Assembly: GCF_900156095.1 (NCBI RefSeq)
Contig: NZ_FTMJ01000005.1
Coordinates: 159,617 to 223,616, forward strand
From: Aeromonas sp. RU39B
GTDB taxonomy: Bacteria > Pseudomonadota > Gammaproteobacteria > Enterobacterales > Aeromonadaceae
Length of the DNA stretch: 64,000 bases
Reading direction: 5' to 3'
Program-made: the position numbers and the translations under genes
In this document: one piece after another, positions 20,440-30,422 of the stretch
Position numbering within the stretch: the stretch's first letter is position 1
Layout: every line of letters begins with the position of its first letter
Notes under the pieces: generated by a model
What the model was told of the DNA's origin: nothing
What the model saw: only the letters and a program-made list of their open reading frames with translations
Database searches by the model: none

Positions 20440-20940
20440 ATGACACAACACATCCCGCGTATCTTGATGGTCTGCATGGGAAACATCTGCCGGTCACCCA
20501 CGGCGGAGGCAGTGCTACGCAAAATGGCTGAGGAGCGTGGCATCGCCATTCATATCGACTCGGCGGGTACGCATGCCTACCACGTGGGTGAAGCGCCGGA
20601 TAGACGTAGCCGCAAAGCCGGTGAGGCCAGAGGTTATGATTTCTCGGTGCTGCGCGCTCGCGCAGTGTGTAGTGAAGATTTCGAACGCTTTGATCTGATC
20701 CTGGTGGCGGACCAAGCCAATTTGGCCGAGCTGCGCCGCCGCGCCCCAGCATCTTATCAACATAAGCTGAGTTTACTGATGGCCTTTGCCGGTGAGCCGC
20801 AAGGGGAGGTGCCAGACCCCTATTATGGTGGTGAGTCAGGCTTTGACACTGTGCTTGATCTAGTTGAGTGTGCCTGCTGCGGTTTGCTCGACTATCTGGA
20901 GCAACACCAAGGTGCCACGTTCGTCGTGCGCGATGCCTGA
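20440..20940 (+). CDS. Low-molecular-weight protein tyrosine phosphatase
   Basis: The 166-residue protein has the N-terminal phosphate-binding loop CX5RS in VCMGNICRSPTAEAV (about residue 12) and the general-acid aspartate loop VPDPYYGGESGF near residue 128. It dephosphorylates phosphotyrosine. The ATG at 20440 (MTQHIPRILMVC) is preferred because CTGGAG lies upstream and the phosphatase fold begins at once; a start 22 codons earlier would add a hydrophobic tail of no known purpose. No tyrosine kinase or capsule gene is adjacent, so it resembles the free-standing YfkJ/YwlE-like type rather than Wzb. Confidence 0.88.
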   Translation: MTQHIPRILMVCMGNICRSPTAEAVLRKMAEERGIAIHIDSAGTHAYHVGEAPDRRSRKAGEARGYDFSVLRARAVCSEDFERFDLILVADQANLAELRRRAPASYQHKLSLLMAFAGEPQGEVPDPYYGGESGFDTVLDLVECACCGLLDYLEQHQGATFVVRDA

Positions 20941-21002
20941 TAGCTGAGAGAGTGTGGTCAGTGCGATAACTCGCACATTCAGTGCTAAACAGCGCACAAA
21001 AG

Positions 21003-21028
21003 AAAAGGGCCACATAACGTGGCCCTTT
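21003..21028. terminator. Rho-independent terminator of rne
   Basis: AAAGGGCCAC-ATAAC-GTGGCCCTTT is followed on the minus strand by a T-rich run (TTTTCTTTTG), so it mainly ends rne. The phosphatase gene converges on it from the other side. Confidence 0.85.
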
Positions 21029-21041
21029 GCACAATCAGATT

Positions 21042-23948
21042 TTATTGCTTCTCAGGCAGAGCAGCAGGGCTGCTGGCCTGGTTGAGCGCAGAGCTGCGAC
21101 CACCGTGACGGCCAGAGCGAGAGACTTCGTCACGCACCAGCGGCGGGTAGTTAACAGGCTCGCGAGCTGGCAGCTCAGGAGCGGCAGCCGGCGTAGCCAT
21201 CGGCGCAGTGGCACGGCGAGCACGAGCCAGCAAACCTTGGCTGCGCATGACTTGCATGGCCAGCGCCTTGGTTTGCTTGTTCAGTACTGGCGCAGATTCC
21301 TCCACGCTGGCAACCGGGGCGGCAGGCGCAACGTCAACGACAGTGGCAGCTTCCACAGCCGGCGCCTCAGCGACCGGTGCACTGGCCACAATCGGAGCGA
21401 TCTCGGCAGCGACAGGAGCGGCATCGGTGACCACGTCAACAACCTGTTGAACCGGCGCTTCAACCACTGCCGTCTCAACAACCGGGGCGGTTTCGACGAT
21501 GACGGGGGCTGCGGCTTCTGCCACCGGAGCCACTTCTGCTACAACGGCATCAGTATTCTCTTCGGTGACCGGCGCAGACTCTTCCTCACGCTGACGACGC
21601 GCGTCTTCGTTGATGCGCTTGCGACGTTGCTGACCGTCGCGCGGGGCGCGCTGGCGACGCTGACGCGGCTCACCATCGGTGGTTTCCACATCGGTCACCG
21701 GCTCGGCAGCCACAGGCTGTGCGACAACGTCTACCGGCAGATCCTGGCTTACCGGGGTAAGCAGGGTCTCGGCTTCGTCGGCGCTGGTAACAGCCTCGAC
21801 CACCTCGGCACGGATTTGCTTGCGCAGCTGGCGACGCTCGCGGCGCTCGGCAACCTTCTGCTCTTTCTCCTGACGCGGGGCCTTTTCTTCAGCCACTACC
21901 TCGGCAGCAACCACCGGCTTTTCGGCGCGCGGTTCGCGCTCTTTACGCGGTGCACGTTCACCACGCGGCTCTCTGTCAGCTTGCGGCTCGCGCTCTTTGC
22001 GCGGACGCTTGCTGCGAGACTCTTCGCCACGGGCATCGCTGCGCGTATCGAGTTTCTCTTCCTGACCCGGACGAGCACTCTTCTCTTCGGAGCGGCGGCG
22101 GTCACGACGACCGTCGTTGTCACCGCGTTCACGGCGCTGCTCTTCACGCGGTTGACGACGGCGCGTCTCGCTCTTCTGGTGCGCCTTTTGCTCGACGGCC
22201 AGGGTTTGCTCTTGGGCAACCGGCGCCGTGTCAGCCTTGCTCTGCTCGCTACCGAACAGGGCGCCAAACAGACGGCTCAGGAAACCCTTGGTCGGGGCAG
22301 CGGCAGGAGCCTCGGCCTTTTGCACCGGAGCTGCAACGGCTACCGGAGCCGGTTGGGCCGGTTGGCTGAAGCCTTGCAGCAGCGGCTGCTCGCGCTCAAC
22401 CATCTGAACCTGACGCGGCTGGTACGCCTGCTTGACGACCTCAGTTTTGAGCTCGTAGCTGGCCGCTTCGGGGATCTCGTTCTTGCGAATGCGAGTGACC
22501 TCGTAGTGCGGGGTTTCCAGATGCTGGTTCGGGATGATGTAGACGCGCACATCGTTACGCTGCTCGAGGCTGGCGATCACGGTACGCTTTTCGTTGAGCA
22601 GATAGGCGGCCACGTCCACCGGAACCTGGGCATGCACCTGCTCGGTGTTGTCCTTCATGGCCTCTTCTTCGATGAGACGCAGAATGGAGAGTGCCAGTGA
22701 CTCGTTGTCACGCACCACACCGGTACCCTGGCAACGCGGGCAGATATGGCTGCTCGATTCGTTGAGGGAGGGGCGCAGACGCTGACGGGACATCTCAAGC
22801 AGACCGAAGCGGGAGATGCGGCCGAGCTGGATACGGGCACGATCCTGATGCACGGCTTCACGCAGGCGGTTTTCCACCTCGCGTTGGTGACGCACCGGGG
22901 TCATGTCGATGAAGTCGATGACAATCAGACCACCCAAGTCACGCAGACGCAGTTGACGGGCAATCTCATCGGACGCTTCCAGGTTAGTCTGCAGCGCCGT
23001 CTCTTCGATGTCGCCGCCCTTGGTAGCGCGGGCCGAGTTGATATCGATAGAGGTCAGCGCTTCGGTCGGGTCAATGACGATGCTGCCGCCGGAGGGGAGG
23101 CGCACTTCGCGCTGGAAGGCCGATTCAATCTGACTTTCAATCTGGAAGTGGTTAAACAGCGGCACTTCGCCCTTGTAGAGCTTGACGCGGCTGATGAAGT
23201 CGGGACGGACCAGTTCGATGTGCGCCTTGGCGCGTTCAAACACGGTCGGGTTGTCGATCAGGATTTCGCCAACATCGCGACGCAGGTAGTCACGAATGGC
23301 ACGAACAATGACGTTGCTCTCCTGGTGGATCAGCACCGGAGCGGCCACGTTTTCCGAGGCTTTGCGGATAGATTCCCAGTGGTTGAGCAGAACATTCAGA
23401 TCCCACTCGAGCTCTTCCTGGGACTTGCCAACACCGGCGGTGCGAACAATCAGGCCCATGCCGTCTGGTACAGTCAGACCGTTCATGGCTTCCTTGAGTT
23501 CGGTACGCTCATCACCCTCGATACGGCGGGAGATTCCACCTGCGCGCGGGTTATTGGGCATGAGAACCAGATAGCTACCGGCCAGACTGATGAAGGTGGT
23601 CAGGGCTGCGCCCTTGGTGCCACGTTCTTCTTTGTCGATCTGGACGATCACTTCCTGGCCTTCACGGACCACTTCTTTGATGTTGGGACGACCCTGATAG
23701 GAGTAACCGGAGGGGAAGTAAGTGCGGGCGATCTCCTTAAGAGGCAGGAAACCGTGGCGCTCAGCGCCGTAATCGACGAAAGCAGCTTCAAGACTGGGTT
23801 CTACGCGGGTGATTTTACCCTTGTAAATGTTGGCTTTTTTCTGCTCATGCCCAGGACTTTCAATATCGAGATCGTAGAGCTGTTGTCCATCAACCAGCGC
23901 TACGCGCAACTCTTCTTCCTGAGTTGCGTTGATCAGCATTCTTTTCAT
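21042..23948 (-). CDS. rne: Ribonuclease E
   Basis: The 968-residue protein is the endoribonuclease that starts mRNA decay and processes rRNA and tRNA. It begins [20 protein letters not shown], followed by the S1 domain (about 35-120), the catalytic aspartates in [20 protein letters not shown] (about 300) and [11 protein letters not shown] (about 345), and the zinc-link CPRCQGTG (about 405). After residue 510 the protein is disordered. It keeps [16 protein letters not shown] near residue 555, which matches the amphipathic membrane-binding helix of E. coli RNase E, then an Arg-rich RNA-binding region and a long Ala/Val/Glu/Pro-rich tail that scaffolds the degradosome in the family. It is shorter than E. 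coli RNase E (1061). Confidence 0.96.
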   Translation of the reverse strand: MKRMLINATQEEELRVALVDGQQLYDLDIESPGHEQKKANIYKGKITRVEPSLEAAFVDYGAERHGFLPLKEIARTYFPSGYSYQGRPNIKEVVREGQEVIVQIDKEERGTKGAALTTFISLAGSYLVLMPNNPRAGGISRRIEGDERTELKEAMNGLTVPDGMGLIVRTAGVGKSQEELEWDLNVLLNHWESIRKASENVAAPVLIHQESNVIVRAIRDYLRRDVGEILIDNPTVFERAKAHIELVRPDFISRVKLYKGEVPLFNHFQIESQIESAFQREVRLPSGGSIVIDPTEALTSIDINSARATKGGDIEETALQTNLEASDEIARQLRLRDLGGLIVIDFIDMTPVRHQREVENRLREAVHQDRARIQLGRISRFGLLEMSRQRLRPSLNESSSHICPRCQGTGVVRDNESLALSILRLIEEEAMKDNTEQVHAQVPVDVAAYLLNEKRTVIASLEQRNDVRVYIIPNQHLETPHYEVTRIRKNEIPEAASYELKTEVVKQAYQPRQVQMVEREQPLLQGFSQPAQPAPVAVAAPVQKAEAPAAAPTKGFLSRLFGALFGSEQSKADTAPVAQEQTLAVEQKAHQKSETRRRQPREEQRRERGDNDGRRDRRRSEEKSARPGQEEKLDTRSDARGEESRSKRPRKEREPQADREPRGERAPRKEREPRAEKPVVAAEVVAEEKAPRQEKEQKVAERRERRQLRKQIRAEVVEAVTSADEAETLLTPVSQDLPVDVVAQPVAAEPVTDVETTDGEPRQRRQRAPRDGQQRRKRINEDARRQREEESAPVTEENTDAVVAEVAPVAEAAAPVIVETAPVVETAVVEAPVQQVVDVVTDAAPVAAEIAPIVASAPVAEAPAVEAATVVDVAPAAPVASVEESAPVLNKQTKALAMQVMRSQGLLARARRATAPMATPAAAPELPAREPVNYPPLVRDEVSRSGRHGGRSSALNQASSPAALPEKQ

Positions 23949-24381
23949 TGAGTTCTCGTTGTTGTGTCATGTGTGTTCCTCCACAGGACCCTGTCCGCGC
24001 CGGCCTCGAGTCTGCAGCATACCGTGACAACCTCCCGGTTGGAGTATGCATGAGGCGCAACTTACGTGGGCGCATCGGTCATGCCCTGAACAAAGGCAGG
24101 GGATGAAAGAAATCCGGTGTGGAGACAAAATCAACGGTTTTGTGCACTGCGCGCTCTCCATGCTTCAACTTCGCTCTCTGGCACAGTGTCGTCTGGTACG
24201 TGACCTTGGCCCGACGGGCGAAACGGGAGATGAAATGCCCCGTTGAACAAGGCTTGAGCGGTCTGACAAAACCGGATTTATTATCCCATTTAAAACGCTT
24301 TTATAGCAAGGCAGCATTTTTCATGCTTTTTACGAATACAGGGCAGCCAAGGGGGGAGGAGAGTGCTAGAATTCGCGGCCT
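23949..24381. other. Divergent rne-rluC intergenic region with long rne leader
   Basis: This 433-base stretch separates rne (minus) from rluC (plus) and holds no gene. In E. coli the equivalent region encodes a leader of about 360 bases that RNase E cleaves to control its own synthesis; the length here would allow the same. I see an extended -10 for rluC at its right end, but I did not locate the rne promoter or the conserved leader hairpin with certainty. Confidence 0.5.
24364..24372 (+). promoter_or_regulatory. Extended -10 promoter element of rluC
   Basis: TGCTAGAAT is an extended -10 (TGn plus TAGAAT), followed by a GC-rich discriminator TCGCGGCC. No good -35 lies 17 bases upstream. The predicted transcription start falls about 3 bases before the rluC ATG, so the message would be leaderless or nearly so. 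Confidence 0.45.
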
Positions 24382-25326
24382 ATGACACAGATCACACAAC
24401 AAGTGCAGCTGCTCACCATCGAGGCTGAGCACGAAGGGCAGCGCATCGATAATTTTCTCAAGACTCAGCTCAAGGGCGTTCCCAAAAGCCTCATCTATCG
24501 GATCCTGCGAAAAGGCGAAGTGCGCGTGAACAAAAAGCGCATCAAGCCCGAGTACAAGCTGGAAATTGGCGATGAGGTGCGGGTGCCGCCAGTGCGCGTG
24601 GCCGAAAAGAACGAATTGCCGTCGGCCAACCTCGGTAGCATTCAACGTCTCGAAAGCCAGATCCTGTTTGAAGACGACGCCATCATTGTGCTCAACAAGC
24701 CCAGCGGCATGGCGGTACATGGCGGCAGCGGGCTCAGCTTTGGCGTGATTGAAGGGTTGCGCGCTCTGCGCCCTGATGCCCGCTTTATGGAGCTGGTGCA
24801 CCGGCTCGACCGTGATACCTCCGGCGTATTGCTGGTTGCCAAAAAGCGCAGCGCCCTGCGAAGCCTGCACGAGCAACTGCGCGTCAAAACCATGCGCAAA
24901 CAGTATCTGGCACTGGTGCGTGGTCGCTGGCAGTCGCACGTTAAAGTGATTACTGCGCCGCTTAAGAAAAACGAGCTGCAATCGGGCGAGCGTATTGTGC
25001 GCGTCAGCGCCGAAGGCAAGCCGTCAGAAACACGCTTTCGGATTGTGCGTCAGTTTGCCGAGGCCACCTTGATGGAGTGCAGCCCGATCACCGGACGTAC
25101 CCACCAGATCCGTGTCCATACCCAGCATGCCGGCCATCCCATCGCCTGCGATGACAAATATGGCGAAGCCCAGTTTGACGACAAGATGCGTGAAAAGGGG
25201 CTCAACCGTCTGTTCCTGCATGCCTGGCGTCTGACGTTCAGCCATCCTGCCGATGATCGGGAAATGAAGGTTGAAGCGCCGCTCGATGGAGCGCTCGAGC
25301 GTTTCCTCGATAAATTGGAGAAGTAA
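24382..25326 (+). CDS. rluC: 23S rRNA pseudouridine(955/2504/2580) synthase RluC
   Basis: The 314-residue enzyme makes pseudouridines in 23S rRNA. An N-terminal S4 domain (about residues 19-75, with RIDNFLKTQLKGVPKSLIYR) precedes the RluA-type catalytic domain with the aspartate in HRLDRDTSGVLLVAK (about residue 145). Divergence from rne is the conserved gammaproteobacterial arrangement. No Shine-Dalgarno sequence lies at the usual distance from the ATG; the GGGGGGAGGAG upstream is over 20 bases away and overlaps the promoter. A HAD phosphatase gene follows after 3 bases. Confidence 0.94.
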   Translation: MTQITQQVQLLTIEAEHEGQRIDNFLKTQLKGVPKSLIYRILRKGEVRVNKKRIKPEYKLEIGDEVRVPPVRVAEKNELPSANLGSIQRLESQILFEDDAIIVLNKPSGMAVHGGSGLSFGVIEGLRALRPDARFMELVHRLDRDTSGVLLVAKKRSALRSLHEQLRVKTMRKQYLALVRGRWQSHVKVITAPLKKNELQSGERIVRVSAEGKPSETRFRIVRQFAEATLMECSPITGRTHQIRVHTQHAGHPIACDDKYGEAQFDDKMREKGLNRLFLHAWRLTFSHPADDREMKVEAPLDGALERFLDKLEK

Positions 25327-25329
25327 TCC

Positions 25330-25968
25330 ATGGTTCGCTTGGCCATCTTCGATTGGGACGGCACTCTGATGGATTCGGTCGCCCGCATCGTAGCTTGTTT
25401 GCGCGGTGCGGCCCGTGATTGCGGCCTGCCTGAACCCGCCTATGACGACGCCTCGCACATCATTGGCTTGAGTCTGGATCGGGGGATGGCCGAGCTGTTT
25501 GCGCTGGATGGTGCGTCGGACGAGGTGGCGGCGCTGGTCGAACGCTACCGTTATCACTGGTTTAACGACCCGACGCCGAGCCCGCTGTTTGAAGGCGCCC
25601 AAGCGCTGCTGCGCGATTGGCATGCGCGCGGTATCCAGTTAGCCGTCGCGACCGGAAAATCTCGCCGCGGCCTAGACCGGGTGCTCGATGAAAGTGGCCT
25701 GCGCAGCTTGTTTGTGGCATCGCGCAGTGCCGATGAGACCCGCTCCAAACCCGATCCTTTGATGTTGACCGAGCTGCTGGCTGAACTGGGTTGCCCTCTT
25801 GATGAGGCAGTCATGATCGGTGACTCGGTGCACGACATGGGAATGGCGGCCAATTGCGGTATGCGCCGTATCGGCGTGACGTGGGGCGTGCATCAGCGTG
25901 AGCAGTTGCAGGCGTTTGCACCGTGGGCGGTGGTTGACTCATTGGCCGAGTTACAAGCTTTGCTGTAA
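25330..25968 (+). CDS. HAD-superfamily hydrolase (phosphoglycolate phosphatase-like)
   Basis: The 212-residue protein has the four HAD motifs: DWDGTLMDS with the nucleophile aspartate (about residue 8), the threonine of VATGKSRRGL (about 102), lysine in RSKPDPLM (about 138) and GDSVHDMGMA (about 162). A helical cap (about residues 18-80) marks it as subfamily I like Gph and PpaX. The substrate cannot be told from sequence. It starts 3 bases after the rluC stop and is probably co-transcribed with it, as in enterobacterial and Vibrio relatives. Confidence 0.85.
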   Translation: MVRLAIFDWDGTLMDSVARIVACLRGAARDCGLPEPAYDDASHIIGLSLDRGMAELFALDGASDEVAALVERYRYHWFNDPTPSPLFEGAQALLRDWHARGIQLAVATGKSRRGLDRVLDESGLRSLFVASRSADETRSKPDPLMLTELLAELGCPLDEAVMIGDSVHDMGMAANCGMRRIGVTWGVHQREQLQAFAPWAVVDSLAELQALL

Positions 25969-25995
25969 TCGCCGCACGGCGAGTTAGAGAAAACG

Positions 25996-26021
25996 CAACG
26001 GGGCCAAGCTGGCCCCGTTGT
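25996..26021. terminator. Bidirectional terminator between HAD gene and yceF
   Basis: CAACGGGGCC-AAGCT-GGCCCCGTTG is a strong hairpin. The minus strand has a T-rich stretch after it (CGTTTTCTC); the plus strand has TTATT. Confidence 0.75.
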
Positions 26022-26032
26022 TATTGGCGCGG

Positions 26033-26614
26033 TCAGGGCAGAGCGATGCCGTGGCGCTCTAGAAGCGCCACCAGCGCGATCAGGGGCAAGCCTATCAGCG
26101 CATTGGGATCGCGCCCTTCCAGCGCCTTGAACAGGGTGATGCCCATCCCTTCACTTTTAAAGCTGCCGGCACAATCAAACGGCTGCTCTGCGTTGAGATA
26201 GCGCAGCAGCGCCTCATCGCTTAACGAGCGAAAATGGACGGTAAAGGGTTCAACCATGGCATGCCGGGCTTGGGTGCGTGCGTTGATCACGCAAAGGCCG
26301 GTGTAGAAGATCACAGATTTCCCCTGGGCGCGTTTAAGCTGCGCCAGCGCGCCATCCAGGTTGCCGGGTTTACCCAAAATGATGCCATCACATTCGCACA
26401 CCTGATCAGAGCCGATCACCAAGCCGTGATCACGCGTGGCGGCCACAGCTTGCGCCTTGGCAATGGCAAGACGCAGCACTAACTGCTCAGCTGACTCATT
26501 AACGAGCGGCGTTTCATCAACCTCGGGAGCGGATTGCTCGAAGGGGAGACCCAGTTTGGCCAGCAGAGCGGCGCGGTAACGGGAAGTCGAGGCAAGAATC
26601 AATTTTTCTGGCAT
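26033..26614 (-). CDS. yceF: Maf-like nucleotide pyrophosphatase YceF (7-methyl-GTP)
   Basis: The 193-residue protein belongs to the Maf family, which hydrolyses modified nucleoside triphosphates; the YceF branch prefers 7-methyl-GTP. The N-terminal LILASTSRYRAALLAKLGLP carries the SxSxxR motif, EVDETPL and GSDQVCECDG hold the catalytic acidic residues, and FDCAGSFKSEGMG matches the YceF type. It is divergent from yceD-rpmF, as in E. coli. Confidence 0.92.
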   Translation of the reverse strand: MPEKLILASTSRYRAALLAKLGLPFEQSAPEVDETPLVNESAEQLVLRLAIAKAQAVAATRDHGLVIGSDQVCECDGIILGKPGNLDGALAQLKRAQGKSVIFYTGLCVINARTQARHAMVEPFTVHFRSLSDEALLRYLNAEQPFDCAGSFKSEGMGITLFKALEGRDPNALIGLPLIALVALLERHGIALP

Positions 26615-26693
26615 ACTGCAAAACCGGTGGGGAACAATTCCGTCATTTTAGGGAGTTGTGCGTTAAAAATCATCGCAATATGTGGTTTTCCCT

Positions 26694-26722
26694 TTGACTA
26701 AAACCTCTTGGATCTATATTAT
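26694..26722 (+). promoter_or_regulatory. Sigma-70 promoter of yceD-rpmF-plsX-fab
   Basis: TTGACT and TATTAT are separated by exactly 17 bases. The -10 is followed by TCGCGCCC. The predicted start of transcription is about 3 bases before the yceD ATG, giving a leaderless or nearly leaderless message for the first gene of the operon. Confidence 0.65.
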
Positions 26723-26731
26723 TCGCGCCCT

Positions 26732-27253
26732 ATGCAAAAGGTGAAGTTGCCCATTAAGGTTGATCCAGTCCGTAGTGCCTTGAAGCTGCTCGACTATGTC
26801 GGGATAGTGGAAAAGTCGCAGATGCCCAGACTGGAGGAATCAACCGCTGGCTTGCTCGGTGATGTGAACGTATCACTGCACTTTGGTAAAGATGTCCAGA
26901 ACCTGATCGTTATGAAAGGCACTGCCCATGCCGAGGTCAATCTGGTTTGCCAGCGTTGCGGAGAGTCGTTTCCTTATCGATGTGAAGCCGAATTCATCTA
27001 TACTCCGATGTTCGAAAGAACTGACGAGGAAGAGCTGCCGGAAGCTTATGAGCCCATTGAAATGGACGAAAATGGCGAGGTAGACCTGCATCAGATCCTA
27101 GAGGATGAACTCATCCTCTCGCTGCCTCTGGTTCCCATGCATGACCTGCATGAGTGCCCACGGGGAAGCATGGAGATGACCTGGGGTCATATCGAACCTG
27201 CTGATGAGCGCCCGAATCCCTTTGCAGTTCTTGACGAACTCAAACGTAAGTGA
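26732..27253 (+). CDS. yceD: Large ribosomal RNA subunit accumulation protein YceD
   Basis: The 173-residue protein matches E. coli YceD (DUF177), needed for normal 23S rRNA accumulation. It begins MQKVKLPIKVDPVRSALKLL, has a CQRCGESF knuckle near residue 75 and EAYEPIEMDENGEVDL near 108, and ends PNPFAVLDELKRK. The ATG at 26732 is chosen because the family begins MQKVKLP. No Shine-Dalgarno sequence precedes it. It is first in the conserved yceD-rpmF-plsX-fab order. Confidence 0.93.
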   Translation: MQKVKLPIKVDPVRSALKLLDYVGIVEKSQMPRLEESTAGLLGDVNVSLHFGKDVQNLIVMKGTAHAEVNLVCQRCGESFPYRCEAEFIYTPMFERTDEEELPEAYEPIEMDENGEVDLHQILEDELILSLPLVPMHDLHECPRGSMEMTWGHIEPADERPNPFAVLDELKRK

Positions 27254-27271
27254 ATTAGGAGTTAGCCTACA

Positions 27272-27439
27272 ATGGCCGTACAACAGAACCGTAAATCCCG
27301 CGCCAAGCGTGGCATGCGTCGTTCCCACGATGCTCTGACCACTGCTGCACTGACTGTTGATCAGACCAGTGGTGAAATCCATCGTCGTCACCACGTGACT
27401 GCCGATGGTTTCTACCGCGGTAAAAAGGTTATCGCCTAA
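27272..27439 (+). CDS. rpmF: 50S ribosomal protein L32
   Basis: The 55-residue product starts [20 protein letters not shown] and has the family's basic N-terminus and [15 protein letters not shown]-terminal region. The zinc-binding cysteines of some L32 proteins are absent, as in E. coli. TTAGGAG lies 9-10 bases upstream of the ATG. It sits 18 bases after yceD and 3 bases before plsX, linking ribosome and membrane-lipid synthesis in one message. Confidence 0.95.
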   Translation: MAVQQNRKSRAKRGMRRSHDALTTAALTVDQTSGEIHRRHHVTADGFYRGKKVIA

Positions 27440-27442
27440 GGC

Positions 27443-28468
27443 GTGCCTTTGTCTGCGCTGACTGTTGCGTTAGACATGATGGGGGGAGACAACGGCCCCC
27501 CGGTTACAGTGCCTGCCTCCGTGCAGGCACTGTCGCTTTTGCCGCAGCTCTCTTTGCTGATGGTGGGCGACCTGCCTCGTTGTGAGCCTCTGTTGCGCCA
27601 GCACGGGCTGCTTTCTCATCCGCGTGTACGCCTGCTGCACGCCAGTCAGGTGGTGGGAATGGGGGACAAGCCCATTCATGCCGTGCGCCATCTCAAAGAC
27701 TCCTCCATGCGTATCGTGCTCGACCTGGTCAAGTCCGGGGAGGCGATGGCCTGCGTCAGTGCCGGTAACACCGGTGCGCTGATGGCGATGGCCAAGTGCT
27801 TTCTCAAATCCCTGCCGGGTGTCGATCGTCCTGCCCTTATCAAAGGGTTGCCGACCCGTGATGGCAAACGAACCTACCTGCTTGATCTTGGCGCAAACGT
27901 CAGCTGCGATGCCGACACCCTGCTGCAATTTGCGGTGATGGGGTCCGTGGTGGCCGAGCGGGTAGAGAAGATTGCCTCTCCACGCGTGGCCTTGCTCAAC
28001 GTGGGGGAGGAGGAGATCAAGGGCAACGATCTGGTTCGTCACAGTGCCGAGCTGCTCGCGCAGTGTCCGGCGCTCAATTTTGTGGGCTTCGTGGAGGGCA
28101 ACGAGCTCTTCACTGGTAAGGCCGACGTGATTGTCTGTGACGGCTTTGTCGGTAATGTGGCGCTGAAAACGGCGGAAGGGGTCGCCCGAATGATGGCAGC
28201 CATGTTGGGAATGGGGGGCGATAAACGCACTATTCTTGGCCAAATCGCCTCATTTGTGCTCAAACGACGTTTTTCACACCTGAACCCCGACCAGTACAAC
28301 GGCGCAAGTCTGTTAGGATTGCGCGGTATTGTGGTAAAAAGTCACGGCAGCGCCACCGAGCGCGCCCTATGTCATGCGATCCTGCTGGCGGCGGAAGAAG
28401 CTACGGCACAACTTCCGGCCCAGATAGCCGATCGTCTGGAAACTGTCCTCTCCGACAGGGATCAATAA
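27443..28468 (+). CDS. plsX: Phosphate acyltransferase PlsX
   Basis: The 341-residue enzyme converts acyl-ACP to acyl-phosphate, the acyl donor for PlsY in phospholipid synthesis. The N-terminal [38 protein letters not shown] and the C-terminal [20 protein letters not shown] are family signatures. The start is GTG three bases after the rpmF stop; a TTG two codons later is an alternative. No strong ribosome site is visible, so translational coupling to rpmF is likely. Confidence 0.95.
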   Translation: MPLSALTVALDMMGGDNGPPVTVPASVQALSLLPQLSLLMVGDLPRCEPLLRQHGLLSHPRVRLLHASQVVGMGDKPIHAVRHLKDSSMRIVLDLVKSGEAMACVSAGNTGALMAMAKCFLKSLPGVDRPALIKGLPTRDGKRTYLLDLGANVSCDADTLLQFAVMGSVVAERVEKIASPRVALLNVGEEEIKGNDLVRHSAELLAQCPALNFVGFVEGNELFTGKADVIVCDGFVGNVALKTAEGVARMMAAMLGMGGDKRTILGQIASFVLKRRFSHLNPDQYNGASLLGLRGIVVKSHGSATERALCHAILLAAEEATAQLPAQIADRLETVLSDRDQ

Positions 28469-28476
28469 GCACATCT

Positions 28477-29436
28477 ATGCACAGCAAAATTCTGGGAACC
28501 GGCAGCTATTTGCCTGCCTCGGTACGGACCAATGCCGACCTCGAACAGATGGTGGAAACCAGTGACGAGTGGATTGTAGAGCGTACCGGAATTCGCGAGC
28601 GACGCATTGCCGATGAAGGTGAAAGTGTTGCCAGCCTGGGTTACAAGGCCGCCTTGCGCGCGCTGGACGCCGCAGGACTGACCGCCGCCGATCTTGACCT
28701 GATTGTGCTGGCTACCACCAGTGCCGAAAATGCCTTCCCGGCTGCGGCCTGCGAGCTGCAGGCCATGCTGGGGGTGACCGGCATTCCGGCCTTTGACGTG
28801 GCCGCCGCCTGTGCCGGCTTCACCTATGCCTTCTCTGTTGCCGATCAGTTCATCAAATCCGGTGCGGCCCGCCATGTTCTGGTGGTTGGCGCTGATGTTC
28901 TCTCGCGCATGTGCGATCCCCACGATCGCAGCACCATCATCATCTTTGGTGACGGGGCAGGGGCCGTGGTACTGGGTGCATCCGACACCCAAGGCGTGAT
29001 CGCCACCCATCTGCATGCCGATGGCCGTTATGGCGACTTGCTCAAGCTGCCGCAACCGCGCCGTGGTATGAGTGGTGCCGAGATGGAAGCCTACATGTAT
29101 ATGAAGGGTAACGATGTGTTCAAGGTTGCGGTCACGCGCCTGAGCGAGATCGTGACCGAAACCCTGGCGGCCGCGGGCATCGAACCCTCCGAGCTCGATT
29201 GGCTGGTGCCGCACCAGGCTAATTTCCGCATTATCAGCGCGACCGCCAAGAAGCTTGGCATGGGGCTCGATAAGGTGGTGTTGACCCTCGATAAGCACGG
29301 CAACACCTCCGCGGCATCGGTACCGATTGCCCTTGATGAAGGGGTGCGCGATGGCCGCATCCAGCGTGGGCATCTGGTGCTGCTGGAGGCCTTTGGTGGC
29401 GGGTTTGCCTGGGGCTCTGCTCTGGTTCGCTTCTGA
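28477..29436 (+). CDS. fabH: Beta-ketoacyl-ACP synthase III
   Basis: The 319-residue thiolase-fold enzyme condenses acetyl-CoA with malonyl-ACP to start fatty-acid synthesis. The Cys-His-Asn triad is visible: cysteine in [11 protein letters not shown] (about 112), histidine in VPHQANFRI (about 246) and asparagine in [10 protein letters not shown] (about 276). The start ATG at 28477 ([13 protein letters not shown]) is the family start and lies 8 bases after the plsX stop. It is the third gene of the plsX-fabH-fabD-fabG-acpP-fabF series. Confidence 0.96.
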   Translation: MHSKILGTGSYLPASVRTNADLEQMVETSDEWIVERTGIRERRIADEGESVASLGYKAALRALDAAGLTAADLDLIVLATTSAENAFPAAACELQAMLGVTGIPAFDVAAACAGFTYAFSVADQFIKSGAARHVLVVGADVLSRMCDPHDRSTIIIFGDGAGAVVLGASDTQGVIATHLHADGRYGDLLKLPQPRRGMSGAEMEAYMYMKGNDVFKVAVTRLSEIVTETLAAAGIEPSELDWLVPHQANFRIISATAKKLGMGLDKVVLTLDKHGNTSAASVPIALDEGVRDGRIQRGHLVLLEAFGGGFAWGSALVRF

Positions 29437-29472
29437 TTTGGTATTCGATTTCCTCTTTGCTAGGAGTGTGAC

Positions 29473-30408
29473 ATGACTCAATTTGCGATTGCTTTCCCGG
29501 GACAAGGTTCCCAATCGGTCGGCATGCTGGCTGAGCTGGCCGAGCAACACCCGATTGTGAAAGAGACCTTTGCCGAGGCCAGCGCGGCACTGGGTTACGA
29601 TCTGTTTGAACTGGTTTCGCAAGGTCCGGCCGAAGAGCTGGGTAAAACCTGGCGTACCCAACCGGCACTGCTGACTGCCTCGGTTGCCCTGTGGCGTCTG
29701 TGGCAAGCCCAAGGCGGCAAGCAGCCGACCGTGATGGCTGGTCACAGCTTGGGTGAATACTCTGCACTGGTCTGCAGCGGCGCCCTCGATTTTACCGATG
29801 CGGTTAAGCTCGTTGAGCTGCGCGGTCTGGCCATGCAGGAAGCCGTTCCGGCCGGTACTGGCGCCATGGCCGCCATCATCGGTCTGGATAACGACAGCAT
29901 TGCCGCTAACTGTGAGCTGGCTGCCGAAGGCCAAGTGGTCTCTCCGGTCAACTTCAACTCGCCGGGCCAGGTGGTGATCGCCGGTCACAAGGAAGCCGTT
30001 GAGCGTGCCAATGTACTGATGAAGGCCTCTGGCGCCAAGCGTGCGCTGCCGCTGCCGGTCTCGGTGCCGTCACACTGCTCCCTGATGAAGCCTGCGGCTG
30101 ACAAGCTGGCGGCGGCGCTTGAGAACATTGAGATCAAGCCCCCGGTCATCAGCGTGATCAACAACGTTGATGTCGCCCGTGAAACCGATCCGGCTGCTAT
30201 CAAGCAAGCGCTGGTACGTCAGCTCTACAGCCCGGTGCGCTGGAGCGAAACTGTGGTCGCCATGGCCGATGCCGGTATTACCCTCGAGATTGAAATGGGA
30301 CCGGGCAAAGTGCTGACCGGTCTTGCCAAGCGCTGTGATGAGCGTGTCGAAGGCATCCATGCCAACGACTCAGCCTCGTTTGACGCGGCACTGGCCAAGG
30401 TTAACTAA
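29473..30408 (+). CDS. fabD: Malonyl-CoA-ACP transacylase
   Basis: The 311-residue enzyme loads malonyl groups on ACP. The N-terminal AFPGQGSQSVGML, the nucleophilic serine in GHSLGEYSAL (about residue 92) and the histidine in VPSHCSLMKP (about 200) are present. AGGAGTG lies just upstream of the ATG. The 36-base gap after fabH and 14-base gap to fabG support one operon. Confidence 0.96.
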   Translation: MTQFAIAFPGQGSQSVGMLAELAEQHPIVKETFAEASAALGYDLFELVSQGPAEELGKTWRTQPALLTASVALWRLWQAQGGKQPTVMAGHSLGEYSALVCSGALDFTDAVKLVELRGLAMQEAVPAGTGAMAAIIGLDNDSIAANCELAAEGQVVSPVNFNSPGQVVIAGHKEAVERANVLMKASGAKRALPLPVSVPSHCSLMKPAADKLAAALENIEIKPPVISVINNVDVARETDPAAIKQALVRQLYSPVRWSETVVAMADAGITLEIEMGPGKVLTGLAKRCDERVEGIHANDSASFDAALAKVN

Positions 30409-30422
30409 GCAGGAGTAACGAG

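Noticed and set aside
21027..22700. 557-codon open frame on the plus strand opposite the rne C-terminal half
   Set aside because: It is antisense to the low-complexity tail of RNase E, has an Arg/Leu/Thr-rich nonsense composition and no domain.
28462..29988. 508-codon minus-strand frame across fabH and fabD
   Set aside because: It is the complement of two well-conserved genes in GC-rich DNA; its translation shows no family features.
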